From NCBI GenBank assembly GCA_021397845.1, contig CM038052.1:35944449-36008448 (forward strand): a DNA stretch of 64,000 nt, in the 5' to 3' direction. The DNA comes from Areca catechu (lineage: Eukaryota; Streptophyta; Magnoliopsida; Arecales; Arecaceae). The notes beneath the pieces are model-generated. The model saw nothing but the letters and a program-made list of their open reading frames with translations, did not search any database and was not told the DNA's origin. A program made the position numbers and the translations under genes. Of the stretch, positions 1 through 11,300 are shown one piece after another (the first letter of the stretch is position 1; every line of letters starts with the position of its first letter).

Positions 1-1832
1 CTCCTCTAGCTGACGCTCCAACCACTGAGAATGGGCTTGGAGACGAGCCCTCTCTGCCGCATCCTCCTCCGTGCGCCGCTGGTGGGAGATCCTCTCCTTG
101 GACAGAGAGGACTCCAGGTCCTTGACGCGCTCCTCGGCGCGTGCCAGGTCCGCCTGAAGGGCCTGATTGCTCCCCTGCAGCTCGACCCCCTTCTCCATGA
201 GGTCTTTCACATCGACCGCGAGCATGCCGAGCTTCTCCTCCTTCTCGGCGTCCTTCTTTGCGTACCCTGTGAGGAAGTTCCTTAGCAGGAGCACGTCGGT
301 CCCAATCTGCACAGCAGGAAGAACGGGTTAGTAGAAAAGCCAACCGAACTAGCAAAGAAAAGGGCTCTGAGTTCGGACTCACCGTGAAAAGTTGTGGGAG
401 GATCCCAAGCAAAGCATCGGCATAGTCCCGGCCGCCTCGAGATCGACGGTCCCGGGAGGTGGAGGCGAACTCCATCACCTTCTCCGCGAGCCCCTTGTCA
501 TGGATCACAGAGCACCGGTTGGTGATCACCGACGACGGAGCCGTCAGGTCGGCTGCATGGGCGACCAACCCCCCGGGAGGAACCGCCACCGCTGGAACGG
601 CTGGAGTCACGGGCGGCGCCGTCGGCTCTGCGGTGATGATGGGGCCAGCGCGGGGTGGAACTGCAGGCGGTGAACCTCCCTCGTCGGCAGCACCGCCAGG
701 TCGGATGGCTGGAGCATCGGTAGCCCAGGCCCGAGGCGGCCTGGGCGGGGGAGCAGCGACTACCGGACTAGGCACGGGCACCGGCGCGGCCTCCTGGCTC
801 ACCTCGGTGCAAGCCCTCTTCGCCGCAGGCTCATCCACCTCGGCGGCGTCCCTCTGGGCCGCGCCCTCTAGAAGGTTCTCCAGTGAAACTTCATGCCTGC
901 AATAGAAAAAGAGTCGGTCAGCTCGGTTAAAAGAAAAAGAACGGAAAGGCAGAATAAGAGAAGAGCTGAGCCTCACCCGGCTCGCGGATGGGGCTGATCC
1001 CCGCCTCGAACAAGTTCTGCTCCGAGAGCAGAACCTCGAGCGCTGGGACCACGTCGCTCAAAAGCTGGGAGTAGGCCTCTTGGTCTGCTGGCTCGACTTG
1101 GGAGTTCCGATTTGGAGACCGATCCGGCTCGCTCCAGGCCTAGTCGACGTCCTCGACCGAGGCAAAAAAGAACCGGTTCTTCCAACCCTTGATGGAAGAG
1201 GGGAGGTCGAACCGGAGGCACCTGGGCCGGGGCGAGATGTACCACCAGCCGTCGTCGGTGGAGTACCGCTTCAGGGTAAACAGAGCCCTGAAGAGGGAGA
1301 AACGGGCAACAAACCCATGGAAGTGACAGAAGATGATGAAAGAAAAGATGACCCGGATGGCAATGGGAGCCAACTGGGCCGGGACTAGACGGAACTGGCT
1401 GAGGAAGGAAAGAAAGAAGGGGTGCAGAGGGAACCGAAGACCCCCGAGAAGGAAGTCCTCGTAGAAAGCTATGCGGCCGGGACCACTCATGGTGACGCGG
1501 TTCCCGGGCCGCGGAACAGAGAGATGGATTGACCCCGGGATGCCATAGACCTCCCGGAGCAAAGAAAGGTCACCTTCGATCATCGTGGAAATATGACCGG
1601 AGGGACCGACAGAAGGAAGGGTCGGAGGAAGAAGAGAAGAGATAGGAAGTGCGGGCACGACGGGAGGAGACCTGACACCCCTGGGGATGCCTATGGTGAT
1701 ACCCCCAGGCTGGAGTCGCCTGCGGGTCTCCTCCGGGATCACTTCCTCCTCCGAGGAGGAAGACGATGGAGTCCTCGGCCGGGACGGACCGGCCTCGTCC
1801 GGGTTAGAAGAAACATGGCGACGGCGCGCCAT
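1..1832 (-). pseudogene. antisense extra ORF of Tat-1, PF04195-like domain, three exons, broken
   Basis: The reading frame opens at the ATG at 1832-1830 (protein begins MARRRHVSSN) with a Ser/Pro/Glu-rich leader. It continues through a conserved domain resembling the 'putative gypsy type transposon' family (PF04195), with the landmarks LGGLRFPLHPF, VPAQLAPIAIR and LPSSIKGWKNRFFFAS. A stop near 1138-1140 replaces the Trp found in the Tat-B copy (VDWIW), so this copy is inactive. Beyond the stop the frame continues to a GT-AG intron at 976-897 (80 bp). A second exon (896-383, Ala/Pro-rich) is followed by another GT-AG intron (382-307, 76 bp) and then a third exon (306-1) encoding a charged coiled coil. 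The exon order and the first intron position match the copy at 56167-58683. The function of this protein is unknown; only its co-residence with Tat elements is evident. Confidence 0.65.
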
Positions 1833-2292
1833 GGCAAAGAAAGTAATGAGAGAGAGACTAGAGGAAAGGGGAGGAACGAAGAAGAGAACGGAGGCGCTCA
1901 CCGAAATGCACTGTGCGATGCGGGGGAGTGGTAGATAGCCTGCAGCAAACCGTCGACGGAGCAAGGGAAAGGGCCTCATTCTGGAAAGTCCCTTCCTTTT
2001 CATACTCGATCGACAGCAACCGTACCCGTCATTCCGCTCCGGGCCATCGGGTGATTGCCGCGTGGACGCACGCCCGACACCGACATCTTGTTCGCAGGGA
2101 AACGGCCTCTATTTCGAAGCGACGCAATAATTACAGGCGAGTAAGCGATGCGTGGTGGCCTTCTATAGGGCTTCGGGCGTACCGAGAAACAGCGACGAGG
2201 ATCGTGGTAATTATGACGCAAGATCTTCGCCCCCCCACGTCATCTCCGCATTTAATCCCCACGTCCCGTTTCACGACGCCACAACGGAACGG

Positions 2293-2308
2293 TGGGTTGG
2301 GGGGCAAC
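2293..2308 (+). promoter_or_regulatory. polypurine tract of Tat-1
   Basis: A purine run (TGGGTTGGGGGGCAA) lies directly before the LTR start TGTTACGG. The same GGGGGGCAA core precedes the 3' LTRs of Tat-B (55631-55645, - strand) and Tat-D (51110-51125, - strand). This supports a plus-strand priming role and fixes the LTR boundary. Confidence 0.6.
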
Positions 2309-4130
2309 TGTTACGGCCGTAACGATGACGTGGCATGTCTCAGATTTCATTGGGCATGATTCGAGCCATGTGGAGTTTTTTTTCGGCTGAGTCAGATGCA
2401 GCCCATCCCGGCCGAGGTCAAGCTCGGCCGAAGCCAATCATCCTTCTGCTGCCCCGCCAGGTGTCCACCCAGGAGGGGTCCACCTCGGCCGAGTTCGGCG
2501 GTTCCCCCGCTCCCTCGCCAGGTGGCACCCAGAGACAGTCCCATCCCGGCCGAGGTTGAGCCGGGCCCCTCCGCTCCTTCGCCAGGTGGCGCCCGGAGAC
2601 AGACCACCTCGGCCGAAGCCGAGCATCCTTCTGCCGCCCCGCCAGGTGTCCACCCAGGAGGGGTCCACCTCGGCCGAGGTCGGCGACTACCCCGCTCCCT
2701 CGCCAGGTGGCACCCTGAGACGGTCCCACCTCGGCCGAGGTCGAGCCGGGCCCCTTCGCTCCTTCGCCGGGTGGCACCCAAAGACGGTCCCATCCCGGCC
2801 GAGGTCGAGCAGGGCCCCTCCGCTCCTTCGCCAGGTGGCGCCCGGAGACGGGACCACCTTGGTCGAAGCCGAGCATCCTTCTGCCGCCCCGCCAGGTGTC
2901 CACCCAGGAGGGGTCCACCTCGGTCGAGGTCGGCGGCTCCCCCGCTCCCTCGCCAAGTGGCACCCTGAGACGGTCCCACCTCGATCGAGGTCGAGCCGGG
3001 CCCCTTCGCTCCTTCACCAGGTGGCACCCGGAGACGGGACCACCTCGACCGAAGCCGAGCATCCTTCTGCCGCCCCGCCAGGTGTCCACCCAGGAGGGGT
3101 CCACCTCGGCCGAGGCCGGCGGCTCCCCTGCTCCCTCGCCAGGTGGCACCCTGAGACGGTCCCACCTCGGCCGAGGTCGAGCCGGGCCCCTTCGCCCCTT
3201 CGCCAGGTGGCGCCCGGAGACGGGACCACCTCGGCCGAAGCCGAGCATCCTTCTGCTGCTTCCGCCAGGTGTCCACCCGGGAGGGGTCCACCTCGGTCGA
3301 TGTAGGCCAGCTCGTACAGAGAAGGTCCCGAAGAATGGAGGCGCGGGCTCCGAGGTTGCCCCTTGAGCCGTGCGCGCCGCACCCCGAGAAAGGCGCCCCG
3401 TACGAATGGCGGCGACACGCGAAACATCACTTACGTCGGCCCGACATGTTCCGCAGTCGAGAGACGAGGCCCTGACAAAATAGGACCCGGTAACGGATAG
3501 CGTCGGTGCCTGGGAAGGAGAGCCCTCACGCTCGGCCCAAGGTCTGGTCAGCAGTCTGACCAGCACCCCCTCCCCTACTCTTTCCCCGCTGGGCTCGGCA
3601 AACGAGGCCAGAAAGCCGCCCGGCCCTCTGATCCAGAAGGGGAAAGAGAAAGGGGCGGAGGGGAGGAGATGAAAGCTACAAAGGAGCCTCCCAGGAGCGG
3701 AAAACGAGGGGGCAACAAGAGGAGATAAAAGGAATGAGAGGATAGACGACAAGGTAAGTGAGGTGAAGCAAGAAACAAAGGCTGGAGACTCCGCTTCAAG
3801 AGCAAGATCCAAGGTCCCGAGAGGGGGCCCCTTGGCGTGAGCTCGGCAAAGGAACCCAGCCGGGTTTCTGGTCTTTTTGACACCTTTTCTTGCTAACACA
3901 TTCTCTGAATCTGGGACTCCTTCGGGGGCCCATCCCAGAGAATCTGTTCCCTCTCGCCGTCTACTAACTTGACCGTCGGAGCTCCCTCGCCGGAATCCCC
4001 GGCCAGGGTTTCTGACCTTTCCTTGCAGGTCCGACCCAGCCAGGAGGCCCCAAAAGCGAGACGATCTAGTCGGATCGGTGGTTCCGAAGCCACAGGCGCG
4101 TCGGCGGGATCGGCAACAACGCCTACATCA
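2309..4130 (+). repeat. 3' LTR of Tat-1
   Basis: The LTR is about 1.82 kb. It starts TGTTACGGCC after the polypurine tract and ends ...GCCTACATCA at 4130, where sequence of the interrupted CACTA element begins. Its end resembles that of the Tat-B LTR (GGCAACACCATCA on the - strand). The upstream part holds the GC-rich tandem array at about 2397-3300. The long open frames crossing it on both strands are products of that array and not genes. Confidence 0.7.
2397..3300 (+). repeat. tandem GC-rich array in the Tat-1 LTR
   Basis: About fifteen degenerate units of roughly 62 bp are built around CTCGGCCGAGGTCGAGC and CTCCTTCGCCAGGTGGC. They form a higher-order pattern in which the variant GCCCCGCCAGGTGTCCACCC recurs about every 185 bp (near 2447, 2629, 2879, 3069 and 3250; one interval is a unit longer). 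Related units in the same element orientation occur in the LTRs of Tat-A (about 28690-28840) and Tat-B (about 55030-55555). Confidence 0.8.
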
Positions 4131-4382
4131 AAATTTCTAGGACAATCTTCATTCCCCGTACAATGGTTGAATAGTAAAGAATTCCATGAGCAAGTACGGA
4201 AGCAGGTTGAAATCGAAGTCAATGAAGTCAACGCTCAGGTACAAGCTGCCGAGCAAGAAAGGGATGAACTGCGAAGGCAAGTTGAATACAATGAAGGAAT
4301 GTTGCAGGAGATATTAGCCAACATAAATTTTCAGCCTGCAGCAACTCCTGCAACTCAAGGTTTTACTGATAATCCTTCGTAA
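4131..4382 (+). pseudogene. C-terminal fragment of a CACTA-encoded protein
   Basis: This 83-codon open tail ends at TAA 4380-4382 and is cut at its start by the Tat-1 LTR. It encodes a short entry region (SSFPVQWLNSKEF) followed by a Glu/Gln-rich coiled coil with heptad spacing (residues about 20-60) and an Ala/Thr/Pro tail. Coiled-coil tails of this kind end the plant Ptta/En/Spm transposase-associated proteins (PF03004-like), and the position inside a CACTA supports that reading. No catalytic residues are visible in the piece, so the family call is tentative. An open frame extends upstream into the LTR (from 3969), but that part is LTR sequence. Confidence 0.45.
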
Positions 4383-4619
4383 GGAACTGGAGTAGATCCT
4401 TATCAGATGTATCATGCACATGGATCACAGCGGGGCGAGGATTAGGAGGACGAGGACGAGAAGGAATAGGAGCATTAGCACATTATTCATATTACCTTGC
4501 TCCACTGATTACTCTTATATGTTTTACTTTATATTATGAACTGCACCTCTTGTTATCGTTATTTGTTTAGCTTTGTATTATGAACTGCACCTCTTCATGT
4601 TTGACACTTTTGTTATATT

Positions 4620-5405
4620 TTTGTTATTTTATTGTACATTTTCATGGATTCCCTCCTCTTGTTATCTGTAGTTAGAGGCTGTGATGAGTTGCCTTGGTAT
4701 CTTCATGATGTTTCAACTGCTAAAATTGTATGCTGGATCGAATCATTTTGCCTGGATGTAAATAGTGTTGCAAATTTGGATGGCTTGCTATTATTACAAG
4801 CAACCATTTGCTGCCTTAGACCCTTCTCAATGTACAAAAAGAGGCAATCCCGAGCTTCTGAATCTTATTGTTTAAAAGTTTTGTTTGGTTTTTATTGTTT
4901 TATTATGCATTTTCAGGGATATTCTCTTGTTACCTGCGGTTAGAGGCTGTGATGAGTTGCCTTGGTATCTTCGTGATGCTTAAAATTCTGAAAGTGTATG
5001 CTATATCGGACCATTTTGCATGGATCTAAATGGTGTTACAAATTTGGATGGCTTGCTATTATTGCAAACAACTATTTGCTGCCTTAGACCCTTCTCAATG
5101 TATAAAAATAGGCAATCCTGAGCCTTTGAATATTATTGTTTGACGGTTTTGTTTTTGATTTGTTGTTTTATTGTACTTCTTGGTGGATTGCCTCCTCTTG
5201 TTATCTATGGTTAGAGGCTGTGATGAGTTGCCTTGGTATCTTCGTGATGCTTCAAATGCTGAAAGTGTATGCTGGATCGGACCATTTTGCATGGATCTAA
5301 ATGGTGTTGCAAATTTGGATGGCTTGCTCTTTTTGCAAGCAACCATTTGCTGCCTTAGACCCTTCTCAATGTATAAATATAGGCAATCCTGAGCCTCTGA
5401 ATCTT
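4620..5405 (+). repeat. three tandem 269-bp repeats inside the CACTA
   Basis: Three copies start near 4633, 4902 and 5172 (spacing 269 and 270 bp). Each carries GTTAGAGGCTGTGATGAGTT, a GGATGGCTTGCT segment and CTGCCTTAGACCCTTCTC. The open frames over them are repetitive and differ between copies by stops, so I treat them as non-coding. Confidence 0.85.
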
Positions 5406-5960
5406 CTTGTTTTTCATTAAATATGACGATTAATTATAATGTTCAAGTTATGACTTATAGTATTTTTTGGCTATTTTAGCTTCATTTGAACCCGGTATTC
5501 AATTCCACTTAAATCCATTTATAAATGTGGCATTTTCTTTTCTCCCTCAGCTTTCACAAATATTACACGTGCTTTTTACACATCTATTTTTCAGGTTTTT
5601 TCTTGCATTTTCTATCTGGAAACTTTTACTTTTCATTTTATATTACAGAGTTTGACCAGTTTTTTGTCTTTGAAGGGAATCATGAGATGTCAGTAAAATG
5701 CGTTAAAAACCATGCTTGGGTTGGTGTGATACCTGAATGCTTATGATATGATTTGATGTATGTAGCTGTTATTTTTGGGTAATTGGATGTGATTGAACCC
5801 TTGAAATGAATATCTGCTGTATGCGTAAGCTGCCTAATGGATGCTTTATATGTTGCCATTATGCTTAATGGATGCTTTATACTTTTCAGCTGTTTGTGAT
5901 AAATTTATAAAATTTAGGAAAAAAATTCATTTTTCGTAATTTTTTTTCTAATTATTCAAT
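5406..5960. other. AT-rich interior of the CACTA, nothing recognised
   Basis: AT-rich sequence with short T runs. I see no gene or repeat here beyond its position between the 269-bp array and the subterminal repeats. Confidence 0.5.
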
Positions 5961-6574
5961 TTTAGCAACCGATTTTGCAACCGATTTTTTTTTTATTTTT
6001 TTTTTTAGCAACCGATTTTGTAACCGATTTTTTTTTATTTTTTAGAATTTTTTTTTAGCAACCGATTTTGCAACCAATTTTTTTTAATTTTTCAGAAATT
6101 TTTTTAAGCAACCGATTTTGCAACCGATTTTTTTTTATTTTTTAGAATTTTTTTTAGCAACTAATTTTGCAACCGATTTTTTTTATTTTTCAGAATTTTT
6201 TTTAGCAACCGATTTTGCAATCGATTTTTTTTATTTTTCAGAAATTTTTTTTAGCAACCGATTTTACAATCGATTTTTTTTTATTTTTCAGAAATTTTTT
6301 TAGCAACCGATTTTACAACCGATTTTTTTTTTATTTTTTAGAATTTTTTTTAGTAACTGATTTTGCAACCTTTTTTTTTTAAAAAAAAATAAATAAAATT
6401 CGGTTGCTAAATTTTGCAACCGAAAAAAATCGGTCATAAATTTTTGCAACCTATACTTTTGCAACCGACTAATTTCGGTTGAAAAATCGGTTGCAAATTA
6501 ATTTTAATTTGCAACCGATTTTTAATTATTAGCAACCGAAAAATCGGTTGCTAAACTTGATATTTCTTGTAGTG
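5961..6574 (+). repeat. CACTA subterminal repeats and terminal inverted repeat
   Basis: Around ten copies of TTAGCAACCGATTTTGCAACC with T-rich spacers occupy 5961-6370. The inverse form (CGGTTGCTAAA) follows at 6400-6560, so the block can fold on itself. The outermost 16 bases are the CACTA terminus. Subterminal motif clusters are where CACTA transposition proteins bind in characterised members of the family. Confidence 0.75.
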
Positions 6575-7866
6575 AGAATATGAAACCAATATAAATAATA
6601 AAGGGGAGAGAGGATTACTTGCTTCAGACCTTTCTTGATAGAAAACTACTTGCTGCCCATCGAGCTATTTATAATAATAGTTGAAGTCGAGTTCTTAACA
6701 ATATTTGATAACTAGGAGATGAACTTTGGACTGAAATCCCTTTTTTTATAACAGTTCGAATAGAAAGTTCCAAGAGATACTATCGAAAGCTTCCTTGAAG
6801 TCGATTTTTAGAAGGATACCCAAAATCTTTGACTTAGTAGCAAGGTTGAGATTTCAGAGATAGAAGTAAAGCTTTCGAAGATAAGGCGACCTTTGAAGAA
6901 TGCACTTTATGAAGGGCAAACCAAAAACTCCGTTACCTTGCTAAGCCTGATCGATAAGGCTTTGGAAATAATCTTTATAATTCCATGCTCCAAGTTAATA
7001 GGTCTATTGTTTTTCACAGTAGGTTTCTCAGATTTCTTAGGAACTAGAATAATGTGAGTGTAGTTTAGATAGGACAGAACTATGCTACCCGTGCTTAATC
7101 CTTTAAACATGTTTAGAATATCCACTTTGAAGATTTTGCAGAAACGTCGATAGAAGGATATAAGAAAGCCGTATGGGCCGGGAGCCTTATCCTTGGATAG
7201 CGAAAATAGTGTGTGGTGTACCTTTTTCTCTAAGAAAGGTGAATCTAGAAATTTTAAGTCAGCCGGACCCTTAGGATAGAGCTTATTACAGTCTGGTTCA
7301 TAGAGTTTCGAATCACTGGTACCTAGTAGCTCATGGAAATAAGATAAAAATTTTTCCTAGATTTTCTCTTGGTCCGAGACTAGTTGCCCGTTTATGAGAA
7401 TTTTTAAAATCTCGTTCTTCCTTTTCTAATTGCTTGCACTAATATGAAAAAACTTTGTATTGCGGTCTCTGTCCTTTATCCACTGATCTCTTGATCTTTG
7501 CCACTATAGTAAGTTTCTTCTTGAGAGATTACATTTACTAACTATAATTTTAGAAGGGATCACTGCTCACACTCCTCAACTGAGAGGCCAGAATCTTCCT
7601 CCAGCTTGTCCAGTGCTTGTATTTTATTTATCAACTCCTTTTTTTTGAAAGATGTCTCCTATTGTTTCCCTCCTCCGTTTTTTGAGATCTGCCTTGAGCC
7701 TTCTTAGTTTCAGAACAAGGTTGCTGTCGGATCAGGTGAAGGGGCACCCCTTGACCATGAATCTTTAACAGTGGATTCAAGATTTGGCTTTGGGTACCAT
7801 AGGTTTTCAAACTGGAAAGGTTTCCTGACCCCTCTATCCCTTTGATTGAATCAGCAAGTCAATCCT
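6575..7866 (-). pseudogene. LINE reverse transcriptase fragment
   Basis: Reading the - strand downward, a linker motif (KDRDRNTKFFH) near 7440-7490 leads to the reverse transcriptase entry. Around 7070-6910 it reads YTHIILVPKKSEKP, RPINLEHGIIKIISKALS and RLSKVTEFLV, the hallmark N-terminal part of plant L1 reverse transcriptases. At 6835-6760 another frame gives a KIDFKEAFDSISW-like motif with the first catalytic Asp, and near 6660-6620 a NSSMGS...KKGLKQ segment. The frame is broken several times. The YADD-containing part lies beyond the CACTA insertion and is not in the window. Confidence 0.7.
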
Positions 7867-8181
7867 TATTGGTATAAACCTGTTCAGATACGGCTTTGTT
7901 CTTTGGAAACAATGCATACCTTTGGGAACAACGCATACTTTCTGGTCTTAAGGGATATCTTGTTTTACGGAAGAGTTGTATATTGATAGGTTGTGTCTTT
8001 AGGGGATGCCAAAAGGTGTCTTTTGGATAACTTTAAATATGAATAAAAGCAAGAAAAGTAAAAACAGTGAATTGCAGAAAATTGCTGTGCTTGTTCGTGG
8101 ATTGCTGTGCCATTGTTTATTCCATTAGTCTTTGGAGTTGTTGCATGAATTACCGTGAGTTGTTGCATAAAGGGCCAACAT
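7867..8181 (+). repeat. 5' LTR of copia-1
   Basis: It begins TATTGGTATAAACC and ends GGGCCAACA just before the tRNA-Met primer-binding site. By eye it differs from the 3' LTR at a modest number of sites. Both copies begin TA and not the usual TG. Confidence 0.8.
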
Positions 8182-8184
8182 TCT

Positions 8185-8196
8185 GGTATCAGAGCT
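8185..8196 (+). promoter_or_regulatory. primer-binding site of copia-1 (tRNA-iMet)
   Basis: TGGTATCAGAGC, the standard plant copia primer-binding sequence, sits three bases after the LTR end. Confidence 0.85.
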
Positions 8197-8367
8197 ACGG
8201 GCTGAAACGAATCCGAATAGCCTAGCGAGGGTTTGGAAGATCCAATCCTGCCACAAGGTCGGTTTATTCACCTTGTCCCACCAATCCCAGGTGTTCTTCA
8301 GCGCGTACGCGGGAACTGACGATTCCATAGCATAGGTGTGAGAGGAATTTCTGTCGGCAAAAGAAAA

Positions 8368-11300
8368 ATGGCCAACACTCTCTTCCAACCGCAGATCCCA
8401 AAACTTCTGAAGGAGATTTATGAGAATTGGTCTCTTCAAATGAAGGCGTTGTTTGGATGTCAAGATCTTTGGAAGATTGTCAATATTGGGTATTATGAAC
8501 CCACAGTAGAAGAAGAAATTGGCCTCTCTGCACATCAAAGAAATGATTTAAGAGATGCAAGAAGGAAGGATAAAAAAGCTTTGTTCTTTCTTTATCAAGC
8601 AGTGGATGAGTCTTCATTTGAGAAAATTGCTGAAGTAGTGTCAAGCAAGGAAGCATGGGATACACTTGCCACCGTCTTTCAAGAAGATGAGCGCATGAAG
8701 CGGATACGCTTGCAGAAATTGCGAGCCAACTTTGAGAGCATCTGCATGAAGGAGTCCGAAAATGTTGCGGACTATGTTTCTCGGATTTTGATCATTGTGA
8801 ATCAAATGAAAAGAAATGGTGAAAGACTTGAAGAAGTTTGAGTTGTAGAGAAGATTTTGCACTCATTATCTCCAAAGTTTGAGCACATCATTGTGGCTAT
8901 AGAAGAGTCAAAGAATATCGAGTCCATCTTAATTGACCAATTAACAGGATCTCTCCAAGTACATGAACAGAGGTTACAAGAGAAATCTGACAAAGAATCA
9001 ACCGAGCACGTTCTAGAGACAATGTTGAAGTTAAATAAACTAAAGAGCAAGAACCAAAAGGGAGGCAATGATCATAGATGGAATTCTAATGGAGGTCACA
9101 ATTTTACAAAGAGAGGATACCGCAATGAAGAGAACTTCAATCGGCGTGGTACAAGTAAGTCTAATATTCAATGTCATAATTGCAAAAAATATGGGCATTA
9201 TAGCAGAGAATGTTGGAATAGAAGGATTGAAGAAAAAAATAACTACGTTGAAGACATTATGGAAGAAGAGCCAACTCTCCTACTAGTTGCTTCAAATATA
9301 TGGTTCCTTGATTCAGGTGCAACGAATCATATATATGGCAAAAGGGAGCTATTCTTGGAAATAGATGATGATGTGCATGGAAATGTCAAGTTCGGCGACT
9401 CTTCCAAAGTTCCTGTGAAGGGTAAAGGAAAAATTATGATTCACTTAGAAAATGGCTCACAAGAGTATATATCCAATGTGTATTATGTACCATAATTAAA
9501 AAGCAATATCCTCAGCATTGGACAGTTGTTAGAAAAGGGCTACATTATCCACATGGAGGACTCTACCTTGACGTTAAGGAATAAAATTGGGGAATTGATC
9601 GCAAAAGTTGAGATGTTAAAGAATCGAATGTTTCCCATCAACATAAAGTCAAAGATCGAGAGATGCTTCCAAACATATTTGAAGGATGACACATGGCTTT
9701 GGCATTTGCGGTATGGGCATTTAAATTTTGATAGTTTGAAGTCTTTATTGGATAATGGAATGGTGAAAGGGCTTCCACAAATGAATCATCCAAAAGAAAT
9801 ATGCAAGGGATGTGTAGTTGGCAAACAATCTCGCTTTCCATTTAAAGGTGGCAATACATGGCATGCCTCAACATTTTTGGAGTTAGTACACACAGATATT
9901 TGTGGACCTATGCCGGAGTTATATGGAGGTAATAAATATTTTATTACATTTATTGATGACTACACTAGAAAACTATGGATCTACTTTCTTCGAGAAAAGT
10001 CTGATGCATTTTCTTCTTTCAAAGAATTTAAAGTGATGGTAGAAAGGGAGAGCGATCATAAATTAAAGATATTAAGGTCAGATAGAGGTGGAGAATACAC
10101 CTCAAATATTTTCAAAAACTATTGTAGAGAAGAGGGAATTCGTCATCAATTTACAGCAGCATACTTTACCCAACAAAATGGCATCGTAGAACGAAAGAAT
10201 CGGACTATCTTAGATATGACAAGAAGTATGCTCAAAGAGAAAGGATTGCCAGAATTATTTTGGGCAGAAGCAGTTGCATGCACAGCTTATTTTATTAATA
10301 AAAGTCCGACCAAGAGTCTCAAATATATGACCCCCAAGAAGCATGGAGTGGATATAAGCCAAGTATCAAACATCTTAAGATATTTGGGTGTATTGCCTCA
10401 TCTCAAGTACCTAAAGAGAAAAGAAAGAAGTTAGATGATCGAGGCGAGAAGTGTATCTTCATTGGATATAGTGAGCAATCAAAAGCTTACAATCTTTATA
10501 ATCCAATGACAAGAAAATTGGTGATTAGTCAGGATGTAATTTTTGATGAGAATGCTTCATGGAACTAGAGTACTCAAGAAGAAGAACACAGTAAAGACTC
10601 GTGAATGAAGTTATTGAAAATGAGGAAAATATACTTATACCAAACAACCATCCAGTTACTTCTCTAGTTCATTCTGTAACTACTCCATCTCAACCAGTTG
10701 ATACACCTAGAAATTCAACTTCTTCATCATCAAGGTCTTCCAGATCAAGTACAAGAATAAGTCCAGTAAAGATGAGAAGTTTAGATGAAATATATGAAGA
10801 GTCAGAGGAGATTCATGGTGTCGACTTACAATGTTTATTTGCCGACCAAGAGCCACTAACTATTGTAGAAGCCTTACAAAGTGACAAATGGAAAGCAGCA
10901 ATGGATGAAGAAATTAATGCCATCGAAAAAAACAAAACTTGGAAATTGACTACATTGCCTGAAGGTCATAGTGCTATTGGTGTGAAGTGGATATATAAAA
11001 TCAAGCGAGCTTCAGATGGCATGCTTGTTAAGTACAAGGCAAGGCTTGTTGCAAAAGGATACAAGCAGAAGAAGGGAGTTGATTATGATAAGGTATTTGC
11101 ACCGGTTACCCGTTTTGATACAATAAAAATGATTCTTTTTCTTGCAGCACAATATGATTGGAAAATATATCAAATGGATGTCAAGTCAGTATTTCTTAAT
11201 GGTTATCTAGAAGAAGAAGTCTACGTAGAACAACCAGATGGCTATAAAGTTAAAGGTGCAGAAAGTAAAGTTTATAGGTTAAACAGGGCACTATATGGCT

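Larger units (their letters stand above)
1..4130 (+). mobile_element. Ty3/gypsy Tat-like LTR retrotransposon, 3' part (Tat-1)
   Basis: This is the 3' end of a large gypsy element whose gag-pol would lie before base 1. Visible parts, in element order, are an antisense extra ORF (1832 down to 1 on the - strand), a polypurine tract just before 2309, and a complete 3' LTR (2309-4130). The same order (antisense ORF, polypurine tract, LTR with GC-rich tandem repeats) recurs in inverted orientation at 54128-59435, where it is joined to a recognisable gypsy pol; that is why this piece is assigned to the same group. The element is inserted in a CACTA transposon, whose sequence resumes at 4131. The 5' LTR is not in the window, so neither the target-site duplication nor the age can be read. 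Assignment to the Tat lineage is inference from the antisense ORF and the dual RNase H of the 54-63 kb relative. Confidence 0.75.
4131..6574 (+). mobile_element. CACTA (En/Spm) transposon, one end
   Basis: The right terminus ends ...GATATTTCTTGTAGTG at 6574, which on the other strand reads CACTACAAGAAATATC, the classic CACTA end. The last 600 bp are packed with subterminal AGCAACCGATTTT-type repeats in both orientations. The remainder holds the last codons of a probable transposon protein, three tandem 269-bp repeats and AT-rich sequence. The left part is separated by the Tat-1 insertion ending at 4130 and lies outside the window. Past 6574 the sequence is LINE reverse transcriptase, so the CACTA is inserted in a LINE. 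Confidence 0.75.

Noticed and set aside
2392..3899. Long open frames on both strands (up to 493 codons) over 2392-3899
   Set aside because: They are created by the in-LTR tandem array of GC-rich units; the protein is the same short peptide repeated and several frames are open at once.
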